DNA of 64,000 nt from Dyella kyungheensis (GTDB lineage Bacteria; Pseudomonadota; Gammaproteobacteria; Xanthomonadales; Rhodanobacteraceae), in the NCBI RefSeq assembly GCF_016905005.1, contig NZ_JADIKC010000005.1, forward strand, positions 432,613 to 496,612. Reading direction: 5' to 3'. The position numbers were made by a program, and so were the translations under genes. Positions within the stretch are counted from its first letter, which is position 1; every line of letters starts with the position of its first letter. The notes under the pieces were generated by a model. The model was not told where the DNA came from. It saw only the letters and a program-made list of their open reading frames with translations, and made no database searches. Shown piece after piece: positions 1 to 7,788 of this stretch.

Positions 1-594
1 GCGTCGCAATTTATTGCATGTTATCGCAACTATTTGCGGATTTGCTGACGCTATCAGTTCTTATCGGACGTGTCGACAGCTGACCCAGGATTCGAATACG
101 TAACGCAGTTTTTGTGATGTAGGGCACAAATAAAGAGCTATCGAGCGATGTGGAAAAATGAGCTGTGAGCGACTAGAGGACTAGGCTTGGCCGCGGTACA
201 ACACGTACCTGCGATAACGAGCCCTAATCGCCCTGCCCCAATGTCTGCTTTGGGTTGCCGTTTCAGCCGGTCAACGCAACACTTTGAACAGATGGTTTTC
301 GTCGTTATTTCTAGGATCTAGATATCCTCATTTGCCCGCCTAACGATCTTGCTCTGCCGTTACGTTGGTTTTTCCCTGAAATCGAGGCACTTCCAGTGTT
401 GTGGCTCTCGAAGAGCGAATCCGGGGTCCGTAGGCCATTGCAGCGGCCTTCTGCTGGCCTGGTATTGGGGTGTTGCGTTGACTGGTTGAGCGCGCAGAGC
501 AAACAGGACGGAGGTGGTTAATTCGAACCATGGCGATGGGCTTAACTGCCTACGTCCCGTTTGTCGGTCCTGTTCGCCTGTCGTGCGTTTGCCC
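1..594. other. Left-edge stretch with no supported gene
   Basis: I see no convincing coding region here. The first 350 bases look less GC-rich than the rest of the window, and the short open frames on the minus strand around 311-620 overlap in all three frames without family resemblance. No tRNA cloverleaf, insertion sequence or integrase is visible. It may be decayed accessory DNA, but that is inference from composition only. Confidence 0.4.
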
Positions 595-909
595 TTAGTC
601 AACAAGCGGACGATAAGCACACACCACAGGCTTCGCCCTTTCCAGATCGTACCGCGCCTGAAGTGCCAGCCAGTAGAAGGCGGTGGTGTCGAAGGCGAGG
701 GAAAGGCGGATGGCGATCTTGGGGGTAATCGGGTGGGTGTCGGCGATGAAGGCTTTGATTTGGTGGGCGGGGATACCGGTGCGACGGGCGAGTTGAGCGG
801 GGTTGAGGGCGTTGGGGATCAGGTAGGCGTGCAGCAGGATGTCGCCGGGGGCTCGCAGGGGTTGCGAGGGGTCTACTTCCGAGTGCGGGGTGAGCTGGAT
901 CAGTTCCAT
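595..909 (-). CDS. HigA-like XRE-family helix-turn-helix protein (104 aa)
   Basis: This is a small DNA-binding protein of the HigA / VapI addiction-module antidote type. Residues about 15-80 hold the family pattern: a PGDILLHAYLIP opening, an NPAQLARRTGIPAHQIKAF helix-turn-helix, then ITPKIAIRLSLAFDTTAFYWLALQ. A longer frame reaches upstream to 1017, but the ATG at 909 has a clear GGAGG six bases upstream, so I use it. HigA antitoxins normally follow a HigB RNase gene that they repress and neutralise. No HigB-like frame is present upstream or downstream, so this looks like an orphan or re-purposed regulator. The family call is firm; any toxin-antitoxin role is not supported. Confidence 0.8.
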   Translation of the reverse strand: MELIQLTPHSEVDPSQPLRAPGDILLHAYLIPNALNPAQLARRTGIPAHQIKAFIADTHPITPKIAIRLSLAFDTTAFYWLALQARYDLERAKPVVCAYRPLVD

Positions 910-1048
910 GGTGGTTCCTCCCTGTCGGACACGGCCGCGCAGCGGATAGGCGCTTACAGCGCTCCGTGTCAGTGAATGCTTGGCAGCTTCGTCGGTGATC
1001 GCCCGAGGGTGGCGCATCGCCCTGCCGGCCGATGCGCCGTAACGGTGA

Positions 1049-1381
1049 TCATCGGAGGCGTGTGGTGTTCACTCGAGGCTCGTCAGTGAGCAGGCGGGCG
1101 TACTGCTGAAGGCAGTGGATGGCCGTGCCCAGGCTGGCCGAGACGGCCACGGGAAGCGGCCTGCCGGGGAATCCCCGTGCCTGCGCGTGGCGGCATTGCT
1201 CGCTGTCGACACGCAGGCGCGTGAGGGCGAGTACCGCCAGGGCGATGTCACCGCGAGTGCTATGACGCAGGGTTTCGGGCCAAGCCACAGAGGCGGATGA
1301 CGGGTCGTCAGGCGGAGGAGTGAGGGTGTCGTCAGGGGGAACGGACGAGCGAATGCGTCCCGTATGATCGCGGATAGCCAT
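1049..1381 (-). CDS. Hypothetical protein (110 aa)
   Basis: I do not recognise a family. The first 35 residues are rich in proline, serine and aspartate. The second half (DIALAVLALTRLRVDSEQC and the region ending in HCLQQYARLLTDE) looks like two amphipathic helices. The ATG at 1381 is preceded by a weak AGAG and a TTG lies two codons earlier. It sits 139 bases upstream of the HigA-like gene on the same strand and could be co-transcribed, but it has no resemblance to a HigB toxin. Confidence 0.4.
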   Translation of the reverse strand: MAIRDHTGRIRSSVPPDDTLTPPPDDPSSASVAWPETLRHSTRGDIALAVLALTRLRVDSEQCRHAQARGFPGRPLPVAVSASLGTAIHCLQQYARLLTDEPRVNTTRLR

Positions 1382-1754
1382 GATCAACTCTTATCTAGTT
1401 GGTGATGGTTAGCGGGTCGTGGGTGTTAGTCGCACTCACGGCCCGCGCCTCATGACTTGGTAGTCATGGTCATGCTCGCGAGACCGTGCAACACGACAGC
1501 GCGAATGACTGGCTGACCGTAGCAAGCAGGGTTGTCATCGTCTGTCAGGGTTAGGCGAGATGGATGTCCGCGTGACCGCAGGCGAGCGTGAGGGCTCAGG
1601 GCTCAAACAAAGTTGCCCCGTGGTGAGCGGCTAACGAGCTCCAATCGTTCACTTGCGCCTGATACAACCTCGCCGGCATCTAACGAGGCCAGCGCCATGC
1701 TACCGCTGATCCTCGGCATCCTGAGGACGTGATTCCACTGATGGCGCTAAAGCG
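1382..1754. other. Intergenic stretch, no gene seen
   Basis: About 370 bases between the cytochrome b561 gene and the hypothetical gene, both on the minus strand. I see no open frame of useful length, no strong hairpin with a T tract and no repeat. It probably holds the promoter of the downstream minus-strand genes, but I cannot point to a clear -35/-10 pair. Confidence 0.4.
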
Positions 1755-2273
1755 TCAGAGCATCCGACGGAGTACACCGTCGCGATACACGTAATGGTGA
1801 AACAAGGCGGCGAGCGTGTGCAGGAAGATCAGAGCGGCCAATACGTTGGCGGCAAGGTTATGCCACCTATTTACCGAAAGGATCGTGGCGATGCCCTGTT
1901 TGCCGGGCAAGGTCAACATGTTGAATAACGGGAAGCCGTGCACATAAGTATTGGCGAAGCCGAGGACGAGGACGATGGCGAGCACGGTATACAGCGCGCC
2001 ATGCATGATGCGGGCAGCGACACGTTCGACAGGCGTCCCCTTGCCTGGAAGTCGGCGGCCTCGCGAACAGCGCCAGGCGATGCGGGCGATCAATACCAAG
2101 GTGATGCAAACGCCGAGCAAGACGTGCACCGACCAGATATCGATCCGTACGGGCCCACGTGGCAACAAGCCCGTCATGCGGCCTATTACCCACTGCATGA
2201 TCACGAGCGCGGCGCTGAGCCAGTGCAGGACAATGGTGGGGCGGTCATAGTGTTCGGTAGTGATGTGGCGCAC
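1755..2273 (-). CDS. Cytochrome b561 family protein (172 aa)
   Basis: Four-helix di-heme membrane cytochrome of the bacterial b561 (CybB) type, which passes electrons from the quinone pool and has been linked to superoxide oxidation. The start MRHITTEHYDRPTIVLHWLS is typical: the cytosolic YDRPTIVLHW lead-in carries the first heme histidine and runs into helix 1. Further helices centre on residues 48-66, 92-112 and 140-162, with histidines at VHVLLG, RIMHGAL, NRWHN and FLHT as heme ligands. Length matches the family. It reads away from the LysR gene, with a decayed aldehyde dehydrogenase in between. Confidence 0.88.
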   Translation of the reverse strand: MRHITTEHYDRPTIVLHWLSAALVIMQWVIGRMTGLLPRGPVRIDIWSVHVLLGVCITLVLIARIAWRCSRGRRLPGKGTPVERVAARIMHGALYTVLAIVLVLGFANTYVHGFPLFNMLTLPGKQGIATILSVNRWHNLAANVLAALIFLHTLAALFHHYVYRDGVLRRML

Positions 2274-2344
2274 CTTGGCTCAGGGATTTATGACGTGTGT
2301 GCTCACGGAGCTTGGCTAGGTTGCTTGCAATCCGTAGATCGCCG

Positions 2345-2681
2345 TCTGGCAAGGCTCGCCCAGGTTCAGGCTCTTTCTGCGGCGCATACACCGTTCGCAA
2401 CGATCCGATAGGCATTGGGCCAGACGGTACCAGCGCGCACTTTCGCGGCAACCCGATGCGCTCTCTGCACGTTGGTATGCCAGGCCGAAGGATGCCGCTG
2501 ATGGCACCGTTGACCGCGGCATTCAGATCGCTGTCCTCAAAAATCCCGAACGACCGCCCACGGTTGCTGGTTGTACGGGTTGACGCTCGGGCTGGTCTTT
2601 CCACTGATTGCATCGACCCACTGGCCGCCGATAAGCATGCGGAAAAAACTCTAGGCCAGCCGTATTGGTTTTGTTCGACAT
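2345..2681 (-). pseudogene. Aldehyde dehydrogenase remnant with frameshift and large internal deletion
   Basis: Reading the minus strand shows pieces of an aldehyde dehydrogenase (ALDH) in different frames. From 2638 down to 2537 one frame gives MLIGGQWVDAISGKTSPSVN and then NPYNQQPWAVVRDF and a stop, the classic ALDH N-terminus. The next frame continues as EDSDLNAAVNGAI, matching the following ALDH helix. At about 2466-2405 a third frame gives AHRVAAKVRAGTVWPNAYR, which is the C-terminal ALDH motif normally near residue 430. About 400 residues, including the catalytic Cys and Glu, are missing between them. The gene is therefore a remnant created by an internal deletion plus frameshifts. The LysR gene next to it may once have regulated it. 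Confidence 0.75.
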
Positions 2682-2792
2682 GTCATGCTCCAACCAGGCA
2701 AAGGGAATGGACGAGCGCCGGGGGTGACAGGTGTGGCGCTGGCGTGAAGCCATCATTCGCTTGTTGGTGCTTGTGATAAATTCCCTGTTACC

Positions 2793-2807
2793 TAACATGC
2801 GATGTTA
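2793..2807. promoter_or_regulatory. Palindrome upstream of the LysR gene
   Basis: TAACATGCGATGTTA is a perfect 6-bp inverted repeat with a 3-bp centre, ending 10 bases before the LysR start codon. LysR proteins bind interrupted dyads in such divergent promoters and often repress themselves. The site is seen directly; the protein that binds it is inference. Confidence 0.45.
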
Positions 2808-2817
2808 AGAAATTCCC

Positions 2818-3714
2818 ATGCTCGACTGGGAGAACCTCCATTGTTTCGCCGCTTTTGCTCGCCATCGATCGTTATCGGCGGCGGCAAGGGAGCTGAACGT
2901 CGAGCATGCGACCGTATCTCGACGCATCGCGGCACTGGAGCACGAGCTCAAGCTCAAGCTTGTCGATCGTCGCGCACGCGCCTACTACCTGACGGCTGAT
3001 GGCGAACGGATTGCCGCCATGGCGCAACGCATGCAGGAAGAGGTCTTTGCGGTGGAGCGCGCGGCGCAAGCCGGTCAGGAACTACTGAAGGGCGAGATCT
3101 CGATCAGTGCCCCGCCGGTGATGACGGCTTGGCTGATCGCCCCACGCCTGCATGAATTCCAGCAGCAACATCCTGGCATCCGCCTGCGCCTGATCACCGA
3201 GACGCGAATCGCTTCCCTGCCCCGTCGCGAAGCCGATCTGGCGATTCGGCTAAGTCGCCCCACCGAGCCGGACTTGGTTGCGCGAAAGATCGGCCTCCTC
3301 AACTTCTGGCTGTATGGCGCCAAAGACTATTTGGACACGCATGAGCCCCGTACGCGCGGCTTTCTGGCTTACGACGACAGCATGGAGCTGTCGGAGCAAC
3401 AGCAATGGTTGCGCGGTTTGCTCGGAGGGCGGCCGCTGGTCATGCAGAGCAATAGTCTCGAGGTTCAATATCAGGCTGCACGCCACGGCGCAGGCGTCAT
3501 CAACCTGCCCTTCTTCGTCGGCGACTACGACGCCAGGCTGTCTCGCATCGAGGACGAGGAATACGTTCCCTTGGTTCGCGAAGTCTGGCTGGCCGTTCAC
3601 AGCGACCTGCGTCACGTCCCCATCGTTCGCGTCGTCATGCCGTTTATCACTGCCTGCCTTCGGGAAGGGCTGGGTATCGACGATGCCGAGGCCGGCTCCA
3701 TCGCGGCGCCGTAA
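2818..3714 (+). CDS. LysR-family transcriptional regulator (298 aa)
   Basis: LysR-type regulator of standard length. Residues 1-62 form the winged helix-turn-helix (MLDWENLHCFAAFARHRSLS, then AAARELNVEHATVSRRIAAL). Residues about 90-290 are the periplasmic-binding-protein-like effector domain, beginning KGEISISAPPVMTAWLIAP. The DWENL opening is common among proteobacterial members that control a divergent dehydrogenase or oxidoreductase. The divergent neighbour here is the broken aldehyde dehydrogenase, so the regulator may have lost its main target. No strong Shine-Dalgarno sequence precedes the ATG. Effector unknown. Confidence 0.92.
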   Translation: MLDWENLHCFAAFARHRSLSAAARELNVEHATVSRRIAALEHELKLKLVDRRARAYYLTADGERIAAMAQRMQEEVFAVERAAQAGQELLKGEISISAPPVMTAWLIAPRLHEFQQQHPGIRLRLITETRIASLPRREADLAIRLSRPTEPDLVARKIGLLNFWLYGAKDYLDTHEPRTRGFLAYDDSMELSEQQQWLRGLLGGRPLVMQSNSLEVQYQAARHGAGVINLPFFVGDYDARLSRIEDEEYVPLVREVWLAVHSDLRHVPIVRVVMPFITACLREGLGIDDAEAGSIAAP

Positions 3715-4064
3715 TTAGCCGCGCCATCGCGTGCGCGGTTCGCCAAGCCTAAGCTCGTTGCGCGCGCAGAGCGGCATGGGAATTTTTTCACCTGCCAAGT
3801 GAAGCCATGGCGACTTCATCGCCGCTAACCCGTGCCGGATGATTCGCATCGCGATATCGCCAAGGCAATTGCTTTCCCGGCCGCCTCTGGAACCTACCGA
3901 CGCTCCCATGACGGTTGCTTCGGCCGGTCCGATCACGTTGAAAACATTGCCGTGCCGCTTATCACCAGTACCTCGTGCGCGACAGGTCTGTAAAGCCGAG
4001 CGTCCGATCCAGCGCAGCGATAGGCGGAAAGCCGCTCCTTCACCCAGCAAGATGAGACAAAGTC
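3715..4064. other. Intergenic stretch, no gene seen
   Basis: About 350 bases between the LysR gene and the SnoaL-like gene. Open frames exist on both strands but none resembles a known protein, and I see no repeat, RNA gene or obvious terminator. It should contain the promoter for the SnoaL-like gene. Confidence 0.4.
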
Positions 4065-4478
4065 ATGAGCAAGATCACGTCAGTTGACATCGTCAACCAT
4101 TTTTGGCGCGAAGTGTGGCAATCGCGCAATCCCGACGCCATCGACGAACTGGTGGCCGAGGACTTCGTCATCACCTCCGGTGGCATTGACATCCACTCCC
4201 GATCGGAATTCAAGCAATGGGTGGCGACATTCCTTTCGAAGATCAACGATTTCGAGTTCCACATCGTCGAAACGTTCCAGAACGAAAGCGGTGATCGCGT
4301 CGCATCGCGGTGGCGTGTGACGGGAAAGAACAACGGCTTCCTAGGGACTGCGGCCTGTCAATCGCCAATCGACATGAGTGGCACCGCGATTTGGCACGTT
4401 GGCGAAGATGGATTGCTGCAGCACAACTGGGTCGAGCGAAATTCCCATGAAGTGTTTCGCAAGCTCGCGGTCGAGTAA
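4065..4478 (+). CDS. SnoaL-like / NTF2-fold protein (137 aa)
   Basis: A single NTF2-like domain fills the protein. The opening VDIVNHFWREVWQSRNPDAI, followed by DELVAEDFVITSGG, is the usual start of SnoaL-type polyketide-cyclase and ester-cyclase relatives. The middle (DRVASRWRVTGKNNGFLG) and end (GTAIWHVGEDGLLQHNWVER) follow the cone-shaped fold's strands. Such proteins are small hydrolases, isomerases or ligand binders, and the substrate cannot be told from sequence. It lies 37 bases before the DUF2798 gene and is probably co-transcribed with it. Confidence 0.8.
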   Translation: MSKITSVDIVNHFWREVWQSRNPDAIDELVAEDFVITSGGIDIHSRSEFKQWVATFLSKINDFEFHIVETFQNESGDRVASRWRVTGKNNGFLGTAACQSPIDMSGTAIWHVGEDGLLQHNWVERNSHEVFRKLAVE

Positions 4479-4515
4479 TTGCCCGCGGTTATCAGACTAC
4501 TGCGTAGACGCCACC

Positions 4516-4752
4516 ATGCTTGGGATTTCCACTCGAAACAGCCACTACGTATATGGCGTGATCCAATCGATCATCACGTGCATGGTGGCTGCAGCCATTG
4601 CTAATCTTCCGTCGCTATCGCCGGGTGATTTCATACAGCACTGGCTACGATCCTGGGCCATGTCTGCGCTCGTCATGTTGCCGGTAGTGTTGTTTGCTGC
4701 CCCCTGGATTCGTAGGGTCGTGGACCGCTTGGCTTGCGATCGCCGTTCGTAA
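4516..4752 (+). CDS. DUF2798-type small membrane protein (78 aa)
   Basis: Two hydrophobic helices (about residues 10-32 and 43-66) with the pattern YGVIQSIITCMVAAAIAN and then WLRSWAMSALVMLPVVLFAA, ending in P(x)IRRVVDRL. This is the layout of the DUF2798 family of short inner-membrane proteins of unknown function. A longer frame reaches upstream into the SnoaL-like gene; the ATG at 4516 gives the family's length. It follows the SnoaL-like gene closely. I assign no function. Confidence 0.65.
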   Translation: MLGISTRNSHYVYGVIQSIITCMVAAAIANLPSLSPGDFIQHWLRSWAMSALVMLPVVLFAAPWIRRVVDRLACDRRS

Positions 4753-5213
4753 GGCGGGGGTTTGCCCCGTTCCTGCTTGATCAAGGATCGATCGCAATTC
4801 CAGCCTGTTGGGCTCGATAGCACCTCATCGCAGCATGCGCCGAGCGGCTACCGAGCCGAGGGCGCTAAATCTTGAGATAGGCGTCGCACGCCGCGAGAAA
4901 ATGCGGAATGACTCTCTCGCTCCGTCGGTCCATGTGCGCATCAACCAAAAGTCTGATTCGTGGCACTCACGCTGAGTCGACCTGTCGATAGGAGCGATTT
5001 GTAGCGGGTCCACAGCGACTCGAAGGCCATTCATGGCCATCTGATGCCTTAGCCATTTGAAGCATGAACGAACTATAAGAACGAGATCCGGATAGGCGCC
5101 TGGCTGATCAAACGGCGCCGGCCGGCCACGCTGCAGGTGACGACACGTCGTCACCCGGCGCTGGTTCGGGACCACGCGATCCACACTCGAAACCTCACGC
5201 GAACGAGCAGTAC
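4753..5213. other. Intergenic stretch, no gene seen
   Basis: About 460 bases before the permease gene. A 119-codon minus-strand frame (4825-5184) has an arginine-rich, family-less translation and no convincing ribosome site, so I do not call it. No RNA gene, insertion-sequence end or palindrome stands out. The permease promoter presumably lies in the last 100 bases. Confidence 0.4.
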
Positions 5214-6593
5214 ATGCAGAAACCAGACGCCCTGTTTCCCGCCCCTGTGCAACCGGCGGGATCCCTCCCTATTGATCTGAAGCGCTCCCTAAGCTTTGCC
5301 GACCTGCTCATCCATGGCCTGATCTTCATCGGTCCGCTCGCTCCCTTCGCCATCTATGGTTATTTGTCCAGCATCTCCAAGGACATGGTGGTGCTGGCGT
5401 ACCTCGTCGGCGCGCTGGCGATGTCGTTCACCGCGTACAGCTATAAGCTGCTGTCTGCCGATTTTCCGTTGGCAGGCTCGGTCTACGCTTACGCTCGTCG
5501 AGCCATCGGTGAGAAGACTGGATTCGTGGCCGGCTGGATGCTTGTTCTCGATTACCTGCTGATGCCCGCCGTGGTCTACCTGGCCGCCGCCAATGCGTTG
5601 CATGACATCGTGCCCTCGATACCGCGCTGGAGCATGGTGGTGGGCTTCATCGCCATCGGCACGGTGGTCAATTTCATCGGCGTGGAGGTAACCGCGGCGA
5701 TGAACAAGATCCTCCTTGCGGTGCAGTTGGCGCTCCTGGCGGTTTTCCTCGTGTTGGGTGCGTATGCGCTTTCTCACGGAGCTGGCGCGGGACACCTGAC
5801 GATGAAACCGTTGTACCGCCCCGAGGCCTTCAGTGTCGGCCTGGTCTTCGCGGCCGTGTCGCTGTCCGCCACTTCGTTCCTGGGGTTCGATGCGATCTCC
5901 ACCCTCGCCGAAGAAGTGCGGGGAGATAGCCGGCGCATCGTCGGCCGAGCCACGATCGCCTCGCTGCTGCTCGCCGCCGCGCTGTTCGTCGCCCAGACTT
6001 GGATCGCGACCGACCTTGCCAACGGCAGGAGCTTCGCCTCACCCGATACGGCAATGTATGAGGTGGCCGCGATCGCCGGCGGCAAGGGCTTCGGCTCGCT
6101 CACAGCTTGTTTGTGCGCGGTGATGTTCGGCCTTACTTCGGCAGGCGTGGTGCAGGCCTCCATTTCCAGGCTGTTGTTCGCCATGGCACGCGACGGACGG
6201 ATGCCAGCGTTTATGGCCACGGTGCACCCCAGGTTCAAGACTCCCTACGGCAGCCTGCTGTTTGTGGCGGTAGCGTCCATCGCCATTTCGATGGTCTTCC
6301 TCAACCACTTCGATGTGATCGCCCTCCTGATCAATTTCGGCGCCATCACCGGCTTTCTTATTCTCCATGTGACGGTGGTGGTTCACTTCGTGGGGCGGCG
6401 AGGCTCCCGGGCGTACTTCCGACATCTGGTATGCCCGGCCATCGGCTTCGCCATCCTGGCCTACGTTCTGTACTACATGGAGCGAGCCGCCTGGGAAATT
6501 GGCTTGTGCTGGCTTGCCCTGGGCGCGATCAGCTACGCCATCTTCCTGCGCAAACGCCACCCTCTCCGGTCGCCGGCTGTCGAACCGTGCTGA
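5214..6593 (+). CDS. APC-superfamily amino acid/polyamine permease (459 aa)
   Basis: Inner-membrane secondary transporter of the amino acid-polyamine-organocation family, about 12 hydrophobic helices. After a short hydrophilic start, LKRSLSFADLLIHGLIFIGP matches the APC helix-1 region, and FPLAGSVYAYARRAIGEKTG is the conserved loop before helix 3. SATSFLGFDAISTLAEEV is the typical helix-6 signature (FxGFDAxSTLAEE) of members that carry putrescine and related substrates (PuuP-like). Substrate is inference from that resemblance. It is followed 53 bases later by a GNAT gene on the same strand; polyamine import beside an acetyltransferase is a plausible but unproven pairing. Confidence 0.85.
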   Translation: MQKPDALFPAPVQPAGSLPIDLKRSLSFADLLIHGLIFIGPLAPFAIYGYLSSISKDMVVLAYLVGALAMSFTAYSYKLLSADFPLAGSVYAYARRAIGEKTGFVAGWMLVLDYLLMPAVVYLAAANALHDIVPSIPRWSMVVGFIAIGTVVNFIGVEVTAAMNKILLAVQLALLAVFLVLGAYALSHGAGAGHLTMKPLYRPEAFSVGLVFAAVSLSATSFLGFDAISTLAEEVRGDSRRIVGRATIASLLLAAALFVAQTWIATDLANGRSFASPDTAMYEVAAIAGGKGFGSLTACLCAVMFGLTSAGVVQASISRLLFAMARDGRMPAFMATVHPRFKTPYGSLLFVAVASIAISMVFLNHFDVIALLINFGAITGFLILHVTVVVHFVGRRGSRAYFRHLVCPAIGFAILAYVLYYMERAAWEIGLCWLALGAISYAIFLRKRHPLRSPAVEPC

Positions 6594-6646
6594 GCTGACG
6601 CCGCGCGCCTGCAACTTGCCCTTTCCGCTATCGCAAAGACGTACCC

Positions 6647-7462
6647 ATGTCCAAACCTGACATCCTCAAATCCAACGATCAATTCATCGCCCTTAGCACG
6701 TTCGTGTGCAGCGCCATACCGGACAGCGAAGTCTTCGACAAAGACGGCATTGCTGTGCGCTGGGCCTGCAGCGATCTCATATTCTTCAACACGCTGTATC
6801 TCAGCGAGGGTATCGCGGACGCCGACGCACTCCGGCAGCGTCTCCGCACCGGGGCGACCTACATGCGCGCGAAGGCGCAACCTGGATTGTTCCTGCTTTG
6901 CGAAGACTACGTCGCGGATGCCGCGCGATCGGACTTGGAGGCCGCCATCGCGGATGCCGGCCTGGTGCCCGTGCTCGACACGATTGGCATGACGGGTGAA
7001 CTTTTGCCGTTCGCGCGAGCGACCGAACACCACGGCCTGCACTTCGAGCGCGTCGGTAGCGAGCAAGCCCTCAGCCACTTCGCCGCGGTCAACGAGGCGG
7101 CCTACGGGGCGGTACCCGATTCGTACTTCCCGGCCTTCCGGCAAAGCATGCCGCTGTGGACGGAGCGTTCCCATTCCTACATCGCTTATCGCCAAGGCAA
7201 GCCGGTTTCGACCGCATCGGTGATCGAAAGCGATGGCGAACTCTACCTGGCGCTCGTGGCGACCCGTCCTGAGGCGCAACGTCTCGGTTTTGGCGAAGCC
7301 ACCGTCCGCCACGTCCTGGAGGTTGCCCACCACGCTTCGGGTTTGCGGCAGACCAGCTTGCACGCCACCCAGGCCGGGTTTCCGGTGTACCAGCGCATGG
7401 GCTACCGGCAGGTAACACGCATCTTGGGCTACAGCCTGAGCGAGCCGGCAGCGGAGCATTGA
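6647..7462 (+). CDS. GNAT-family N-acetyltransferase (271 aa)
   Basis: The C-terminal half (about residues 135-260) is a GNAT domain. HSYIAYRQGKPVSTASVIES and LYLALVATRPEAQRLGFGEA contain the acetyl-CoA loop (here RPEAQRLGFGEA, a variant of the R/QxxGxG/A motif), then LHATQAGFPVYQRMGYRQV, the usual end strand. The N-terminal half is not obviously catalytic; it may be a second degenerate GNAT lobe. Acceptor unknown. It is convergent with the asparagine-synthetase-like gene, 326 bases away, so membership in the putative peptide system is possible only in a broad sense. Confidence 0.8.
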   Translation: MSKPDILKSNDQFIALSTFVCSAIPDSEVFDKDGIAVRWACSDLIFFNTLYLSEGIADADALRQRLRTGATYMRAKAQPGLFLLCEDYVADAARSDLEAAIADAGLVPVLDTIGMTGELLPFARATEHHGLHFERVGSEQALSHFAAVNEAAYGAVPDSYFPAFRQSMPLWTERSHSYIAYRQGKPVSTASVIESDGELYLALVATRPEAQRLGFGEATVRHVLEVAHHASGLRQTSLHATQAGFPVYQRMGYRQVTRILGYSLSEPAAEH

Positions 7463-7788
7463 ATCACGCAGGCGCAAAGCTCTTGGCGACCCGCGACTGC
7501 TAAACGCTGCAATGAAGAGGGATGCTCGATGAAGCATCGATAGGCACGGCTGGCTGCGCCGGCAGTAAGCGTGCTAGCGTGGCCGCCGCCAGCACGCGAA
7601 CAAGGCTTTGCGCGTTTAAGGCCGGAAACTGGTGAGTGGCCACTAGCCGGTCTGCCTAAGCGATCGAGGCTAGTGTTTCCTCTTCCTAATCGGGCGGCGA
7701 CTCATCGGGGAAGGCGGCGCGCGAGCACAAACCCCTGCTCCCGGGCTAACGGGAACTGCAAGGCTTGCCATACGTCGAAATGCGCCTT
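7463..7788. other. Convergent intergenic stretch, no gene seen
   Basis: About 330 bases between two convergent genes. I see no open frame with family resemblance and no obvious hairpin with a T tract. It does not hold the protease, RRE or transporter genes that would be expected if the downstream unit were a complete lasso-peptide cluster. Confidence 0.4.

Noticed and set aside
519..545. tRNA T-arm-like GGTTCGAATT on the minus strand
   Set aside because: The flanking bases do not form a 5-bp T stem and no anticodon or acceptor stem can be drawn.
2245..2798. Several 68-159-codon frames between cytochrome b561 and the LysR gene
   Set aside because: The minus-strand frames each hold one piece of a broken aldehyde dehydrogenase, so they are remnants and not genes; the plus-strand frame is their antisense.
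4825..5184. 119-codon minus-strand frame upstream of the permease
   Set aside because: No family resemblance, no ribosome site and an Arg/Ser-rich composition; not supported as a gene.
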